64,000 nucleotides of DNA from Ww85 sp963745765 (GCA_963745765.1 CAVUYQ010000033.1:62001-126000); one strand, 5' to 3'. Counted from the stretch's first letter, positions 36,875 through 45,717 are shown. A program made the numbers and translations. The notes: generated from the letters alone by a model not told the origin.

Positions 36875-37156
36875 GTGATTACGAAATATTTAAGAATAAC
36901 CGTCTTTGTCGCTGCTGTACTTGCCTTGTCTGCAGGTCTGGCGTTTTCCGCAGATTACCAATCGATGACAAACGAGGAGTTAAGCGCGATCAGGGGAACA
37001 CTCGGTAATGTAACCCCGGAGGAGAGGGAGGCCTTTCATTCAGAATGGACAACAAGGCTGGACCAGATGACCCCTGCCGAAAAGGAACAATATATTGGAA
37101 CCGGTACGGGAAGAGGAAACGGCCTTATGGATGGCAGCTGGCAGTCCCGGTGGTAG
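36875..37156 (+). CDS. DUF1104-like small exported protein with broken Gly/Asn-rich tail
   Basis: 93 residues from GTG 36875, preceded by AGGAGGATAT. Signal peptide: ITVFVAAVLALSAGLAFSA. The mature part, YQSMTNEELSAIRGTLGNVT then PEEREAFHSEWTTRLDQM, resembles DUF1104 and periplasmic helical-hairpin proteins of the CpxP/Spy style. The open frame stops at TAG 37154, but just downstream (37160-37393) is a GGN-repeat coding pattern that would be a natural Gly/Asn-rich tail after one or more frame changes; the TGA at 37391-37393 is in the starting frame. Confidence 0.6.
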   Translation: MITKYLRITVFVAAVLALSAGLAFSADYQSMTNEELSAIRGTLGNVTPEEREAFHSEWTTRLDQMTPAEKEQYIGTGTGRGNGLMDGSWQSRW

Positions 37157-37179
37157 CCGTGCGAAATGGGCCCGGAGAT

Positions 37180-37375
37180 GGAAGTGGCAGCGGAAGCAGC
37201 GGTAATAGCGGCGGAAATAGTGGCAGTAAAGTGGCGGTAATAGTGGCAGCGGTAAGCGGCGGTAACAGTGGCGGTAATAGTGGTGGTAATAGTGGCGGTA
37301 ATAGCGGCGGTAATAGCGGCGGTAATGGCGGCGGTAATGGCGGAGGTAATGGCGGCGGCAATGGGCGGAGGTAAT
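37180..37375 (+). repeat. Tandem GGN-coding trinucleotide-rich repeat
   Basis: About 20 imperfect copies of a 9-12 base unit of the type AGTGGCGGTAAT, coding Ser-Gly-Gly-Asn and later Gly-Gly-Gly-Asn in frame 1. The unit changes from NSGG to NGGG toward the 3' end. Internal indels shift the frame around 37225-37255 and 37365. Confidence 0.8.
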
Positions 37376-37530
37376 GGTAACGGTTGTTCGTGAAAACGAG
37401 ATGAACACAACCATCGGAGTGCGTCTCTTGAAGTGATCTCGGAGACTTCTTCATTACACCGTTTTCTCTGGTGTATCTCTGAAGAAGTCTCCTGAGTACT
37501 TTCTACTGTCGGAACAGACCGCTAGCGATG

Positions 37531-37565
37531 GAGAAAAAATTGCAATTCTCCGGCAGGCTCCTAGC
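37531..37565 (-). repeat. CTAGGAGCCTGCCGGAGAATTGC repeat at a stop codon
   Basis: On the minus strand, GCTAGGAGCCTGCCGGAGAA is followed by TTGCAATTTTTTCTC. Its TAG is the stop codon of the aldo/keto reductase gene. Same family as 35115-35266. Confidence 0.65.
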
Positions 37566-38589
37566 TCGTGGAAGAGAGCGACCAGATATTGATGCCGCCA
37601 TCCTGGGCAAAAACATCAATTGCCGTGAGTTCTTCCGCACTGAAGGCACGATTGCTCAGTGCGCCGTAATTATCCTCCAACTGTGCCACACTGCTGGCCC
37701 CAATCAGCGCGGTGGTGACCCGGTGATCCTTCAGAACCCAGGCGATTGCCATTTGTGCCAGGGTCTGGCCACGCTGCGTGGCTATCTCGTTTAGACCTTG
37801 TATCCGTTTGATGTTTTCCTCGGAGAGATGACCTTCCCGTATGCTTTTCCCCTGCGTAGCGCGGCTGCCGGCAGGAATGCCCTTCAGGTATTTATCGGTC
37901 AGGAGTCCCTGGGCCAGCGGTGAGAAGGCGATCATGCCAATGCCCAGATCTTCCAGGGTATCGAGCAGGCCATCAGTTTCTACCCAGCGATTCAACATCG
38001 AGTAGCTCGGTTGATGGATCAGGCAGGGAGTCCCGAGTTCCTTGAGGATTGCAACGGCCTCACGGGTTCTTTTGGAATTGTATGATGACAGGCCGACATA
38101 GAGGGCCTTGCCTTGCCGGACTGCGGAATCCAGTGCTCCCATGGTTTCTTCCAGGGGCGTCTTGGGATCAAAACGGTGGGAATAGAAAATATCAACATAA
38201 TCAAGCCCCATCCTTTTCAGGCTCTGGTCCAGGCTGGAAAGCAGAGATTTCCGGCTGCCCCATTCGCCATACGGACCCGGCCACATCAGATATCCCGCCT
38301 TGCTCGAGATCACCATCTCATCCCGATGGGAGGCAAAATCCGTCTTCAGCATACGGCCGAAAAAACTCTCGGCTGAACCGGGTGGAGGTCCGTAATTATT
38401 GGCCAGGTCAAAATGAGTAATCCCCATGTCAAAGGCTCTGCGACAGAGATCCCTGGAGATTTCTTCAGTAAAATTATGGCCGAAGTTCTGCCAGAGGCCG
38501 AAAGAGATGGTCGGCAATTTCAAGCCGCTCTTACCACAATAATTGTACTGCATGGATTCATATCGATTGTCAGATGCGCTGTAGGTCAT
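37561..38589 (-). CDS. Aldo/keto reductase (YghZ/Gpr-like)
   Basis: 342 residues, full length. Seen: KLPTISFGLWQNFGHN, the catalytic Asp-Tyr region THFDLANNYGPPPGSAESFF, the lysine in ISSKAGYLMWPGPYG, and DIFYSHRFDPKTPLEETMGA, all typical of the YghZ group (AKR14), which reduces glyceraldehyde 3-phosphate or methylglyoxal with NADPH. The MWPGPYGEWGSRK loop is diagnostic. The stop codon is provided by a dispersed repeat. Confidence 0.9.
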   Translation of the reverse strand: MTYSASDNRYESMQYNYCGKSGLKLPTISFGLWQNFGHNFTEEISRDLCRRAFDMGITHFDLANNYGPPPGSAESFFGRMLKTDFASHRDEMVISSKAGYLMWPGPYGEWGSRKSLLSSLDQSLKRMGLDYVDIFYSHRFDPKTPLEETMGALDSAVRQGKALYVGLSSYNSKRTREAVAILKELGTPCLIHQPSYSMLNRWVETDGLLDTLEDLGIGMIAFSPLAQGLLTDKYLKGIPAGSRATQGKSIREGHLSEENIKRIQGLNEIATQRGQTLAQMAIAWVLKDHRVTTALIGASSVAQLEDNYGALSNRAFSAEELTAIDVFAQDGGINIWSLSSTS

Positions 38590-38796
38590 TTTTCCCTCTC
38601 TTTATGCATTGGGTGATGGATTTTGGTGCTTCCCGCATTTCAGCGAATATCGATTTCCTTCTTCGTGTCGCGTTTATCATTACCGATTATCTGCGGGCGG
38701 CAACATTAGCGGACAGAAAAAGAGAGTGGTGCCAAGCCGGAGTTACTCCCTTTCTTTGAAGTGACGTATTTGAGATTTCAATAAATCGTCAGCATA

Positions 38797-39591
38797 TCAG
38801 ACTGCTACCGGGGCTGAAATATGGGGCAGTGGATCATAGTTCACCAGCTGAAAATCCTCGAATTTAAATTCATACAGATTTTTGACCTTAGGGTTGATGT
38901 TCATTGTCGGCAGGCTGCGGGGAGTTCTGCCGAGCTGAAGTTTTGCCTGGTCGAAATGGTTGTTGTAAAGGTGAACATCACCAAAGGTATGCACAAAATC
39001 ACCAGGCTTATAGCCAAGAACCTGGGCGATCATCATGGTGAACAGGCTGTATGAGGCAATGTTGAAGGGAACGCCGAGAAAAATGTCCGCACTGCGCTGG
39101 TAGAGCTGGCAGGAAAGTTTTCCATTGGCAACGTAAAACTGGAAGAGACAGTGGCAGGGAGGCAGGGCCATCTTCGGCACCTCTCCGATGTTCCAGGCGC
39201 ATACCAGGTGCCGGCGTGAGTCTGGGTTATTGGCGAGACTCTCGAGCAGGTTGCCGATCTGGTCAATCTTACGACCATCGGCGGTTGGCCAGCTTCGCCA
39301 TTGAGAGCCGTAAATAGGACCAAGATCGCCATTCTCGTCGGCCCACTCATCCCAGATTCCCACACCGTGTTTTTTCAGGTAGGCGGTATTCGTCTCTCCT
39401 TTTAAAAACCATAACAATTCATAGATGATGGAGCGCAGGTGCAGTTTCTTGGTGGTTAGGCAGGGGAAACCCTTGGCGAGGTCAAAGCGGAATTGTCGTC
39501 CGAACACAGAACGGGTACCGGTGCCGGTACGGTCTTCCCTGTCGGCTCCGTTATCCAGTATGTCTTGTAAAAGGTCAAGGTATGCGCGCAT
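38797..39591 (-). CDS. thyA: Thymidylate synthase
   Basis: 264 residues, the Escherichia coli length. All landmarks are present: DRTGTGTRSVFGRQFRFDL, the catalytic Cys in LPPCHCLFQFYV, QRSADIFLGVPFNIASYSL, and HLYNNHFDQ. It methylates dUMP with methylene-tetrahydrofolate, releasing dihydrofolate. It links to the folate C1 pool also used by the metF/metV cluster elsewhere in the window. No folA follows it. Confidence 0.97.
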   Translation of the reverse strand: MRAYLDLLQDILDNGADREDRTGTGTRSVFGRQFRFDLAKGFPCLTTKKLHLRSIIYELLWFLKGETNTAYLKKHGVGIWDEWADENGDLGPIYGSQWRSWPTADGRKIDQIGNLLESLANNPDSRRHLVCAWNIGEVPKMALPPCHCLFQFYVANGKLSCQLYQRSADIFLGVPFNIASYSLFTMMIAQVLGYKPGDFVHTFGDVHLYNNHFDQAKLQLGRTPRSLPTMNINPKVKNLYEFKFEDFQLVNYDPLPHISAPVAV

Positions 39592-40033
39592 GATCAGGCC
39601 TCATAGGTGTGAAGTTAGTTTTTCAACTGTAGTAATTTATCTTCAGCCATCAAGGGGTGCCGGTAAAAAAGTCGTCGCTGTCGGTCTGTTTTCTTTCTTT
39701 GAGAAAAATCCCCGTATGTGCAGGAGGCAGTGCTGTTGCCATACTGTTACTTTGGCAATTTTTGGCAGGCCCAAGGCAACGAACAGTCGGCAAAAGGGCA
39801 GTGATTGTTACTGTTATCTGCCTAAAGTTCAGTGTGAATTTTGTTTTGGCACCGCCCCTTTCTGTTTGACAATGCTACTCTGTGGGGTTAAGGTATGGTT
39901 CTAAGCTGAGAATGATTCTTATTCCATTACTGCTGAAGAACGTTCCATTTTCCAGCACGAGGAAAAATAGCATACTACTTTTCTGAACATAACGAGGAAA
40001 GTACTTTCTAACCACCTTCATACCGGAGGATGT
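39592..40033. other. Divergent intergenic region between thyA and cooS
   Basis: 442 bp with no gene supported. It must hold both promoters; TTGACA at 39868-39873 is a possible -35 element toward cooS, and a Fur-like sequence follows at 39908. Confidence 0.4.
39908..39925 (+). promoter_or_regulatory. Possible Fur box before cooS
   Basis: GAGAATGATTCTTATTCC matches about 12 of 16 aligned positions of the Fur consensus GATAATGATAATCATTATC. It lies about 110 bases before the cooS start and just after a possible TTGACA element. Iron control of an iron-sulfur/nickel enzyme is plausible but unproven. Confidence 0.35.
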
Positions 40034-41995
40034 ATGGCAAAGCCAACACAAATTATTCGACCAGAAGACATCACCATTTGCGAGTCTACCCAGCAGATGA
40101 TAGCCAAAGCCCGCAGGGACGGGGTTGAACTCTTTTTTGATCGCGCCGAAGAGCAGAAACCCTGCCCGATCGGAGCAACCTCCGCCTGTTGTAAACATTG
40201 CTCGATGGGGCCATGCCGCATGAATCCGAGCGATCCGTACAAGCGGGTCGGTGTCTGCGGTGCCACCATCGATACCATAGCTGCGAGAAATTTCGGCAGA
40301 ATGGTTGCCGCCGGGACAGCGGCACATACCGATCATGGCATGGCCATGCTTGAGCTATTCCGCGGTGTGATTGATGGCACAGTAAAGGATTTTGAGATCA
40401 AGGATACCCTCAAGCTCAATGAAGTGGCTGAGTCACTTGACATCAAGACCCGGGGACGCTCTGTAAAGGATATCGCCACCGATGTGTACAAGGCACTGGA
40501 GTTGACCTATACCCAGGTTGAGGGTGAGATTCCGCTGGTCAAACGGGTGCCCAAAAAGACGCTTGAATCATGGCGCAAAGAAGGAATCGTGCCGCGGGGG
40601 GCAATGCGCGAGATCATGGAAATGATGCACCGTACGGCAATAGGTGTCGATCAGGATTACGAGAATATCACCAAGCAGATCTCCCGAACCGCTCTTGCCG
40701 ATGGCTGGGGGGGCTCGATGGTCTCAACCGATATTTCCGACATTCTCTTCGGAACTCCGGCACCTGTCGAGGTAACGGTGGACATGGGCGTCCTGAAAGC
40801 GGATCAGGTCAACATTATCGTCCATGGCCATGAGCCGATTCTGCTCGAGGCGATGATGGTTTCCGTCGACGCGCCTTCCCTTAAGCAAATGGCTCTTGAT
40901 GTTGGTGCCAAGGGCATCAATCTGGTGGGTATGTGCTGTTCCGGCCTGGATGCCCTCTCACGGCACGGCATACCCCATGCCGGAAACTTTTCTTCGACCG
41001 AGGCTGTTCTTGTTACTGGAGCGGTCGATGCGATGACCGTTGATATCCAGTGTATCAAACAGGATCTGCACAAGGTGGCCGGCTGCTATGATACCGTGTT
41101 TATCACTACCAATTATCGGGCAAAAATTGAAGGCGCCCAGCACATCGAACTTGATGAGCATGATCCGCTGAAATGCACCGATGAAATTGTCATAAAGGCT
41201 ATTTCGAGGTTTAAAAACCGGAAGAGGGCCATTGAGATTCCCCAGAAACTGGCCAGGGGTGTGCACGGCTTTTCACACGAATATATCAAATATATGCTCG
41301 GTGGATCATTTAGGGGTGGCTATGAGCCGCTGAATGATAATATAGTTAACGGACGCATCCGTGGTGTAGCCGGCGTGGTTGGGTGTACCAACCCCCGATC
41401 AAAACAGGATTTTTCACATGTCGAGCTGGTCAAGGAACTGATCAAGAATGATGTCCTCGTCGTTCAGACCGGTTGTTCGCAGATGGCTCTCGCCAAGGCC
41501 GGACTGACAACACCGGGTGCCGCGGCAATGGCAGGTCGGGGGCTGGCCGAAGTTTGCGAGACGGTTGGTATTCCACCGGTTCTTGGTCTTGGCTCCTGTG
41601 TCGACAACAGCAGAATCCTGATGGCGGTCGCGGAGATGGTAAAGACCGGAGGTCTGGGCGAGGCGATTGCTGATTTGCCGGTCGCCGGCTGTGCACCGGA
41701 ATGGATGAGTGAGAAAGCCATTGCCATCGGCCAGTATTTTGTTGCTTCCGGAGTGTATACCGTATTCGGTCATACATTCCCGATTACCAAGGGGACGAAG
41801 TTCGAGAAACATCTTTTCAGTGACCTCGAGGAAAAGGGCTTCGGCAAGTGGGGTTTCGCTGATTCTCCTTACGAGATGGCCCGACTGATGATTGCACATA
41901 TTGATAAAAAGCGAAGGGAGCTTGGTATTGACAAGGCGAGGGAACGTGTCCTGCTTGACATGGCGGATCGCCGTGCTCTTGAGGCAACTGCCTGA
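40034..41995 (+). CDS. cooS: Anaerobic Ni-CO dehydrogenase catalytic subunit
   Basis: 653 residues, full length. The B/D-cluster cysteines are in CPIGATSACCKHCSMGPC, and C-cluster and active-site parts include IIVHGHEPILLEAM (His), MCCSGLDALSRHGIPHAGN, VVGCTNPRSKQDF, VVQTGCSQMALAKAG and GLGSCVDNSRI. It interconverts CO and CO2 with ferredoxin-type carriers. GGAGGATGT precedes ATG. There is no acetyl-CoA synthase, CooC or CooF gene next to it, so it is a solitary CODH; a strong terminator follows, and DUF3786 is encoded shortly after. Confidence 0.97.
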   Translation: MAKPTQIIRPEDITICESTQQMIAKARRDGVELFFDRAEEQKPCPIGATSACCKHCSMGPCRMNPSDPYKRVGVCGATIDTIAARNFGRMVAAGTAAHTDHGMAMLELFRGVIDGTVKDFEIKDTLKLNEVAESLDIKTRGRSVKDIATDVYKALELTYTQVEGEIPLVKRVPKKTLESWRKEGIVPRGAMREIMEMMHRTAIGVDQDYENITKQISRTALADGWGGSMVSTDISDILFGTPAPVEVTVDMGVLKADQVNIIVHGHEPILLEAMMVSVDAPSLKQMALDVGAKGINLVGMCCSGLDALSRHGIPHAGNFSSTEAVLVTGAVDAMTVDIQCIKQDLHKVAGCYDTVFITTNYRAKIEGAQHIELDEHDPLKCTDEIVIKAISRFKNRKRAIEIPQKLARGVHGFSHEYIKYMLGGSFRGGYEPLNDNIVNGRIRGVAGVVGCTNPRSKQDFSHVELVKELIKNDVLVVQTGCSQMALAKAGLTTPGAAAMAGRGLAEVCETVGIPPVLGLGSCVDNSRILMAVAEMVKTGGLGEAIADLPVAGCAPEWMSEKAIAIGQYFVASGVYTVFGHTFPITKGTKFEKHLFSDLEEKGFGKWGFADSPYEMARLMIAHIDKKRRELGIDKARERVLLDMADRRALEATA

Positions 41996-42005
41996 TACAT
42001 CGGTT

Positions 42006-42038
42006 CCGGGCCGATCCTTCGGGATAGGCCCGGTTTTT
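42006..42038 (+). terminator. Rho-independent terminator of cooS
   Basis: CCGGGCC (42006-42012) pairs with GGCCCGG (42027-42033), with an inner CC/GG, followed by TTTTT. It lies 10 bases after the cooS stop. Confidence 0.85.
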
Positions 42039-42073
42039 CTGTTCTCTGCTGCCGGCATGTGAGGTGTGGCGCT

Positions 42074-42493
42074 TTGACAGTGAATATCTATAACGGTGTT
42101 TACAGCTGGGACGGAAAACGGCACGGAAACCGGGAGCCCATTGCCTGGTTTCCCGGCTCATATTACCTGCAGATCTGTAATCTGGAAGAGGACGAACCGG
42201 GAGTCACCTTCCTGAAACCCTATCTCTGTATTTATTCCGAAACCGGGCAGGGGCACTCCATATCCGCCAATCCGGAAAGATTTGCCAAACAGATCTGTAC
42301 CGACTTCTCGCTTGAGCTTGAGCGTGTACTCTGGATTGAAAAAAATCATCGGCAGGATAGTCGATATGAGGTAATTGTTTTTACCAGAAGTAACCGGCTT
42401 GGAGAGAATCTCTTTTATAAATTGAGCAAACGACCGCCAACCGCTGCAGAGGCGGCGCTGATTGACAAGGTTCAGGACGATTCCGGTTACTGA
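42074..42493 (+). CDS. Hypothetical protein, about 139 residues
   Basis: The frame can start at GTG 42059, TTG 42074 or GTG 42080; GAGGTG at 42061-42066 favours 42074 or 42080. The protein begins NIYNGVYSWDGKRHGNREPI and has PGSYYLQICNLEED and YLCIYSETGQGHSISANPER, suggesting an alpha/beta domain. No family recognised. It is first of a small same-strand group (this gene, a 62-residue protein, DUF3786) after the cooS terminator. Confidence 0.65.
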   Translation: MTVNIYNGVYSWDGKRHGNREPIAWFPGSYYLQICNLEEDEPGVTFLKPYLCIYSETGQGHSISANPERFAKQICTDFSLELERVLWIEKNHRQDSRYEVIVFTRSNRLGENLFYKLSKRPPTAAEAALIDKVQDDSGY

Positions 42494-42516
42494 TGGCAAG
42501 CTTCATCCGTTTCAAA

Positions 42517-42551
42517 GGGTACCATGAATAGTCAGGTTATTCACGGTACCC
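42517..42551. repeat. GGGTACC-TGAATA palindrome
   Basis: GGGTACCATGAATA (42517-42530) and TATTCACGGTACCC (42538-42551) form a 14-bp stem with one mismatch and a 7-base loop. It lies 24 bases after a stop codon; same family as 12852 and 22042. Confidence 0.8.
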
Positions 42552-42572
42552 GAAAACATTGGTTGTTCGGTT

Positions 42573-42761
42573 ATGACAGACAATACTTCGCTTATAGAAC
42601 TGAGAAAGCGACTGCATGAACTTGACCAGAAGATTCTTGAGACCGAGAAGAGGCTTCCTGCTCATTCCGTTAAACCACCCGTGATGCATGACTTGCTTGC
42701 CCTGGAGGATGAGCGAGATCTGCTTTTAAAAGCGCTGGCTCGAGCTGAGGGCTCTGCCTGA
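42573..42761 (+). CDS. Small coiled-coil protein
   Basis: 62 residues, mostly one helical hairpin rich in Leu, Glu, Arg and Lys (LIELRKRLHELDQKILETEK, then LLALEDERDLLLKALARAEG). One base separates its stop from the start of the DUF3786 gene, so the two are probably translated together. No family name is known to me; it may be a partner of the DUF3786 protein. Confidence 0.65.
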   Translation: MTDNTSLIELRKRLHELDQKILETEKRLPAHSVKPPVMHDLLALEDERDLLLKALARAEGSA

Positions 42762-42762
42762 G

Positions 42763-43368
42763 ATGCCTCCAGCCACTGTCTTCGCGGAAACGTATCAGCA
42801 CTATCTCTCTCAAATAAGCGGGTTTGACTATTTGGCCTGTGCAGACAGGCTTGGCGTGGCGGTCGAAGATAATTGTCTGATTATTCCACTTTACACCACC
42901 AGGTACCGGGTCTCAAGGGATGGCGTGGAACCGCTCGAAGGAGTTGATATAACACCTGCCGTCAGGGTGATTCTCTGCAAATACGTGCTGATGTGCCCCT
43001 CCGATATTCCGGCAACACCAGACAGGCTCATGACCTATCGCGAATTCAGGAATGCCGGTCCCCTGGTCTCCTATTTCACCGCAATACAAATAAGACAATC
43101 GAGTCGCAGTTTGCGGGTAAAGCCGGACAAGCTGAAGGAACGGGCTTTCAGTCTGGGTGGTGTTGCTGAAACAAGTTCAACTCATGATCTTTCCCTGCGC
43201 TTTCTTGCTCTGCCAAGAATACCGGTAATCCTCAATTTCAACGACCGCGATGAGATGTTTCCGGCCAGCTGTTCTATTCTCTACAGGCAGACGGCAGAGC
43301 ATTATCTTGACATGGAATGCCTGGCCATGACCGGAACCCTGCTCGCGGGTTCATTGATCAAACCCTGA
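42763..43368 (+). CDS. DUF3786 protein
   Basis: 201 residues. Features of DUF3786: N-terminal helix AETYQHYLSQISGFDYLACA, a central VILCKYVLMCPSDIPATP, YREFRNAGPLVSYFTAIQI, and the C-terminal LPRIPVILNFNDRDEMFPAS. DUF3786 proteins occur in anaerobes with corrinoid, CODH or C1 metabolism and their role is unknown. Here it sits about 770 bases after cooS, in line with that pattern. Confidence 0.85.
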   Translation: MPPATVFAETYQHYLSQISGFDYLACADRLGVAVEDNCLIIPLYTTRYRVSRDGVEPLEGVDITPAVRVILCKYVLMCPSDIPATPDRLMTYREFRNAGPLVSYFTAIQIRQSSRSLRVKPDKLKERAFSLGGVAETSSTHDLSLRFLALPRIPVILNFNDRDEMFPASCSILYRQTAEHYLDMECLAMTGTLLAGSLIKP

Positions 43369-43535
43369 GTTGACCTTACGGTAACTGAGGTCTCTTTCTT
43401 CTTACCGCCTGACGATCCCCTGCTGTTATCTTATACTGCTGCAAAACAGGTGGCTGTTTTTTTACAAATGGAGTTTGATGTCTCCGTTTGTCTGTATGAT
43501 TTTCTTCAGGTTTGATTTACATACGATAAGAACTC

Positions 43536-44432
43536 ATGGCATCAGGTTTATCAGATAGCGAGCAGAGCCGCTCAAAACAAAGCCTCGGCTGGCTTGCCGT
43601 CTTCTGTTCAGCCTTCTGCTTTTATCTTTCCACGCTTTTCATCCGCTGGGCAGACCCCTATGTGGAGATCAGCACGTCATACTTTGTCTTCTCCCGTTTT
43701 TTACTTGGATTCGCGGTGGTCTGTGTGACTATGGTTATGAGCGGGCAGCGACTCAGGCCCCGGAATTATCATTACCTGATCGGACGTACCGTAGCCAACA
43801 CCGTGGCCGTGTTCTGTTTTTACAAGGCCGTTGCTGTCGGGACGGTGGCTGAGGCGAACATTCTGAACATGACCTATCCGCTTTTCGTTGCGCTTTTTTC
43901 CTGGTTTGTCATCAAGGAGCAGCGGGACCGCGTTGCACTCATTATTGTCGGTGTGGCCTTCCTCGGTATCTGGCTTATTCTCTCCCCCGGTGATGTTGCT
44001 GTCAAGTGGGAGAACCTCTGGGGTTTATGCTCGGGTATTCTGGCGAGCGGGGCCATGATTTACCTGAACCTGAGCCGACGCTATCATGATTCCCAGACCA
44101 TCCTTTTTTTCATGTTCGGTCTTGGTACTCTGTTAATCTATACCGTCTTTCGGGAAGCTATCTTCTGGCCGAACCGGCTTGAGTTTCTCTTCCTGTTTGC
44201 CTGCGCGGCGGCAGGAGTCCTGGGGCAATATCTGTTAACCTATGGTTTCCTTTTTGTTACCGCGCTTGAGGGATCGATTATAACATCAGGCAGGATTTTC
44301 ATGGCGGCCCTGTGCGGGCCGGTGCTGGTCGGTGATCCCGCTTTGTCGCTGTCCGGCTGGATAGGCGCGTTGCTGATTTTCATTGCCAATGCTATCCTGG
44401 CCTATCGAAAATCACAAGCGAGCCCGCTTTAA
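43536..44432 (+). CDS. EamA/DMT family transporter
   Basis: 298 residues with ten hydrophobic segments in two repeated EamA halves. The first half has LIGRTVANTVAVFCFYKAVA and VAEANILNMTYPLFVALFSW, the usual conserved helix 3-4 region; the second half has GVLGQYLLTYGFLFVTALEG. DMT proteins export amino acids or other metabolites; the substrate is not evident. A short Ser-rich N terminus precedes helix 1. Confidence 0.85.
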   Translation: MASGLSDSEQSRSKQSLGWLAVFCSAFCFYLSTLFIRWADPYVEISTSYFVFSRFLLGFAVVCVTMVMSGQRLRPRNYHYLIGRTVANTVAVFCFYKAVAVGTVAEANILNMTYPLFVALFSWFVIKEQRDRVALIIVGVAFLGIWLILSPGDVAVKWENLWGLCSGILASGAMIYLNLSRRYHDSQTILFFMFGLGTLLIYTVFREAIFWPNRLEFLFLFACAAAGVLGQYLLTYGFLFVTALEGSIITSGRIFMAALCGPVLVGDPALSLSGWIGALLIFIANAILAYRKSQASPL

Positions 44433-44573
44433 CCTGACGTTCACGAGCTAAGACAGCCTCATCGTCAATGTACCAGGTGATTTAGTGGCAGCAGGTAGAT
44501 CGCAAAAGTGCTCTGATCGATCATTGGCTAAAAAGGTCTCAGTCATGAACTGGGCCAGAATGGGAAAAACAAA

Positions 44574-45002
44574 ATGACAGAACGTTTTCTGGAAGTTACG
44601 CAGGAGGCCGGGGCGGCCCTGATGCGTCGGAATATTACCGGTGAAGTGGTGATGTTAAATCTGCTCCGCTTTCGGGAGGTGGCTGACTATTCCGCAAACC
44701 CTGAACTTATGCCCGACCAGCCCATATCCGGAGCAGAGGCATATCAAAAGTACATAGACAATACCTTGCCATTTCTCAGGAAGAGTGGCGGCGACCTTCT
44801 GTTTTTGGGAAAAGGCGGCAGGAACCTTATTGGTCCTCAGGAGGAGCAATGGGACCTTGTCATGCTTGTTCGCCAGGCTTCGCTTTCGGACTTTATTGCC
44901 TTCTCCTCAAACCAGGATTACCTGGCCGGGATGGGGCATCGAACCGCAGCACTGGAAGATTCACGTTTGTTGCCGCTCGTTGAAACAGAGACAGCAACGT
45001 GA
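44574..45002 (+). CDS. DUF1330 family protein
   Basis: 142 residues, dimeric alpha/beta-barrel (ferredoxin-like) fold of DUF1330. Seen: GEVVMLNLLRFREVADYS, SGAEAYQKYIDNTLPFL, and WDLVMLVRQASLSDFIAFSS followed by HRTAALEDSRLLPL. Members are small, often of unknown enzymatic role. No operon partners. It is followed, after about 185 bases, by a bidirectional hairpin terminator. Confidence 0.8.
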   Translation: MTERFLEVTQEAGAALMRRNITGEVVMLNLLRFREVADYSANPELMPDQPISGAEAYQKYIDNTLPFLRKSGGDLLFLGKGGRNLIGPQEEQWDLVMLVRQASLSDFIAFSSNQDYLAGMGHRTAALEDSRLLPLVETETAT

Positions 45003-45186
45003 CAACGCTGATTATGACGAAAGTTCTGTTTCATCGCCAGCATTTCGCATCAAATACACAGCTCATACGCAGCTAATTGTCAGGCGGCCGCAGCTCCTGC
45101 CTGCGAGCAGTCAGCCATATGTGCCTGTCAATAAGTTGTTTGCAACCCCGGCCCTTTTAATTGTCTGCTTATTGCTGTTTGCTCTG

Positions 45187-45232
45187 CTGAAAAGATGCTG
45201 AGTATTTTACCAAATTCTCAGCATCTTTTCAG
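45187..45232. terminator. Bidirectional hairpin terminator
   Basis: CTGAAAAGATGCTGAG (45187-45202) pairs perfectly with CTCAGCATCTTTTCAG (45217-45232) around a 14-base loop. It lies between two convergent genes; the AAAA and TTTT within the stem give weak T-runs both ways. Confidence 0.7.
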
Positions 45233-45249
45233 GTCTGACCGCTGTCCGG

Positions 45250-45477
45250 CTAATCCTCGAAAAGAAAGTCCCCGGAATAGTCGTCAGGATCATATCTCGC
45301 CTCAGACATAGTCAGTTTTACCGGATTTTTAGAGGTGAGAATGTATTCGGTTCCACACTCATAGCAGACGAGGGAATCGCCCTTGTTGAAATAGTATTCT
45401 ACCGGGATATATTCGAGGCAAATATCACATTTCCCGAATCGTTCTCCGTCGCCATGATGTTTGTTGAATTTGCCCAT
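45250..45477 (-). CDS. Small zinc-ribbon protein
   Basis: 75 residues from ATG 45477, chosen because GGAGGTTAAA lies directly before it; the frame is open to 45537. Two Cys pairs form a rubredoxin/zinc-ribbon-like site: CDICLEYIPVEYYF and CYECGTEYILTS. The C terminus is acidic (DPDDYSGDFLFED). No family name recognised. Confidence 0.7.
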   Translation of the reverse strand: MGKFNKHHGDGERFGKCDICLEYIPVEYYFNKGDSLVCYECGTEYILTSKNPVKLTMSEARYDPDDYSGDFLFED

Positions 45478-45717
45478 TTTAACCTCCTTCATGCTCTGTG
45501 TTTTGATAAAAACCATGCAGGCCTTTTCTTCCAACAAGCATGCCAGATTCTTTTCCCCGGTTATGTTTCTGATAATATTATTCTTTTAAAGAAAAGGCGA
45601 CCGCGCAGAACGTGTGGGAGTGGTTTACGAAATTCCGAAAAAAAATGAAAAAAAATAAATCAGGTGCTATCTTGCTGGATTTATTTTTATTTTACGAAGA
45701 TTTCTGATTTGATATTT

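Noticed and set aside
37180..37375. Repeat array considered as CRISPR
   Set aside because: Units are 9-12 bases, contiguous and without spacers; this is a coding tandem repeat.
37036..37454. Pro/Ile/Thr-rich minus-strand frames opposite the GGN repeat
   Set aside because: They are produced by the repeat being free of stops in several frames; there is no start context or family match.
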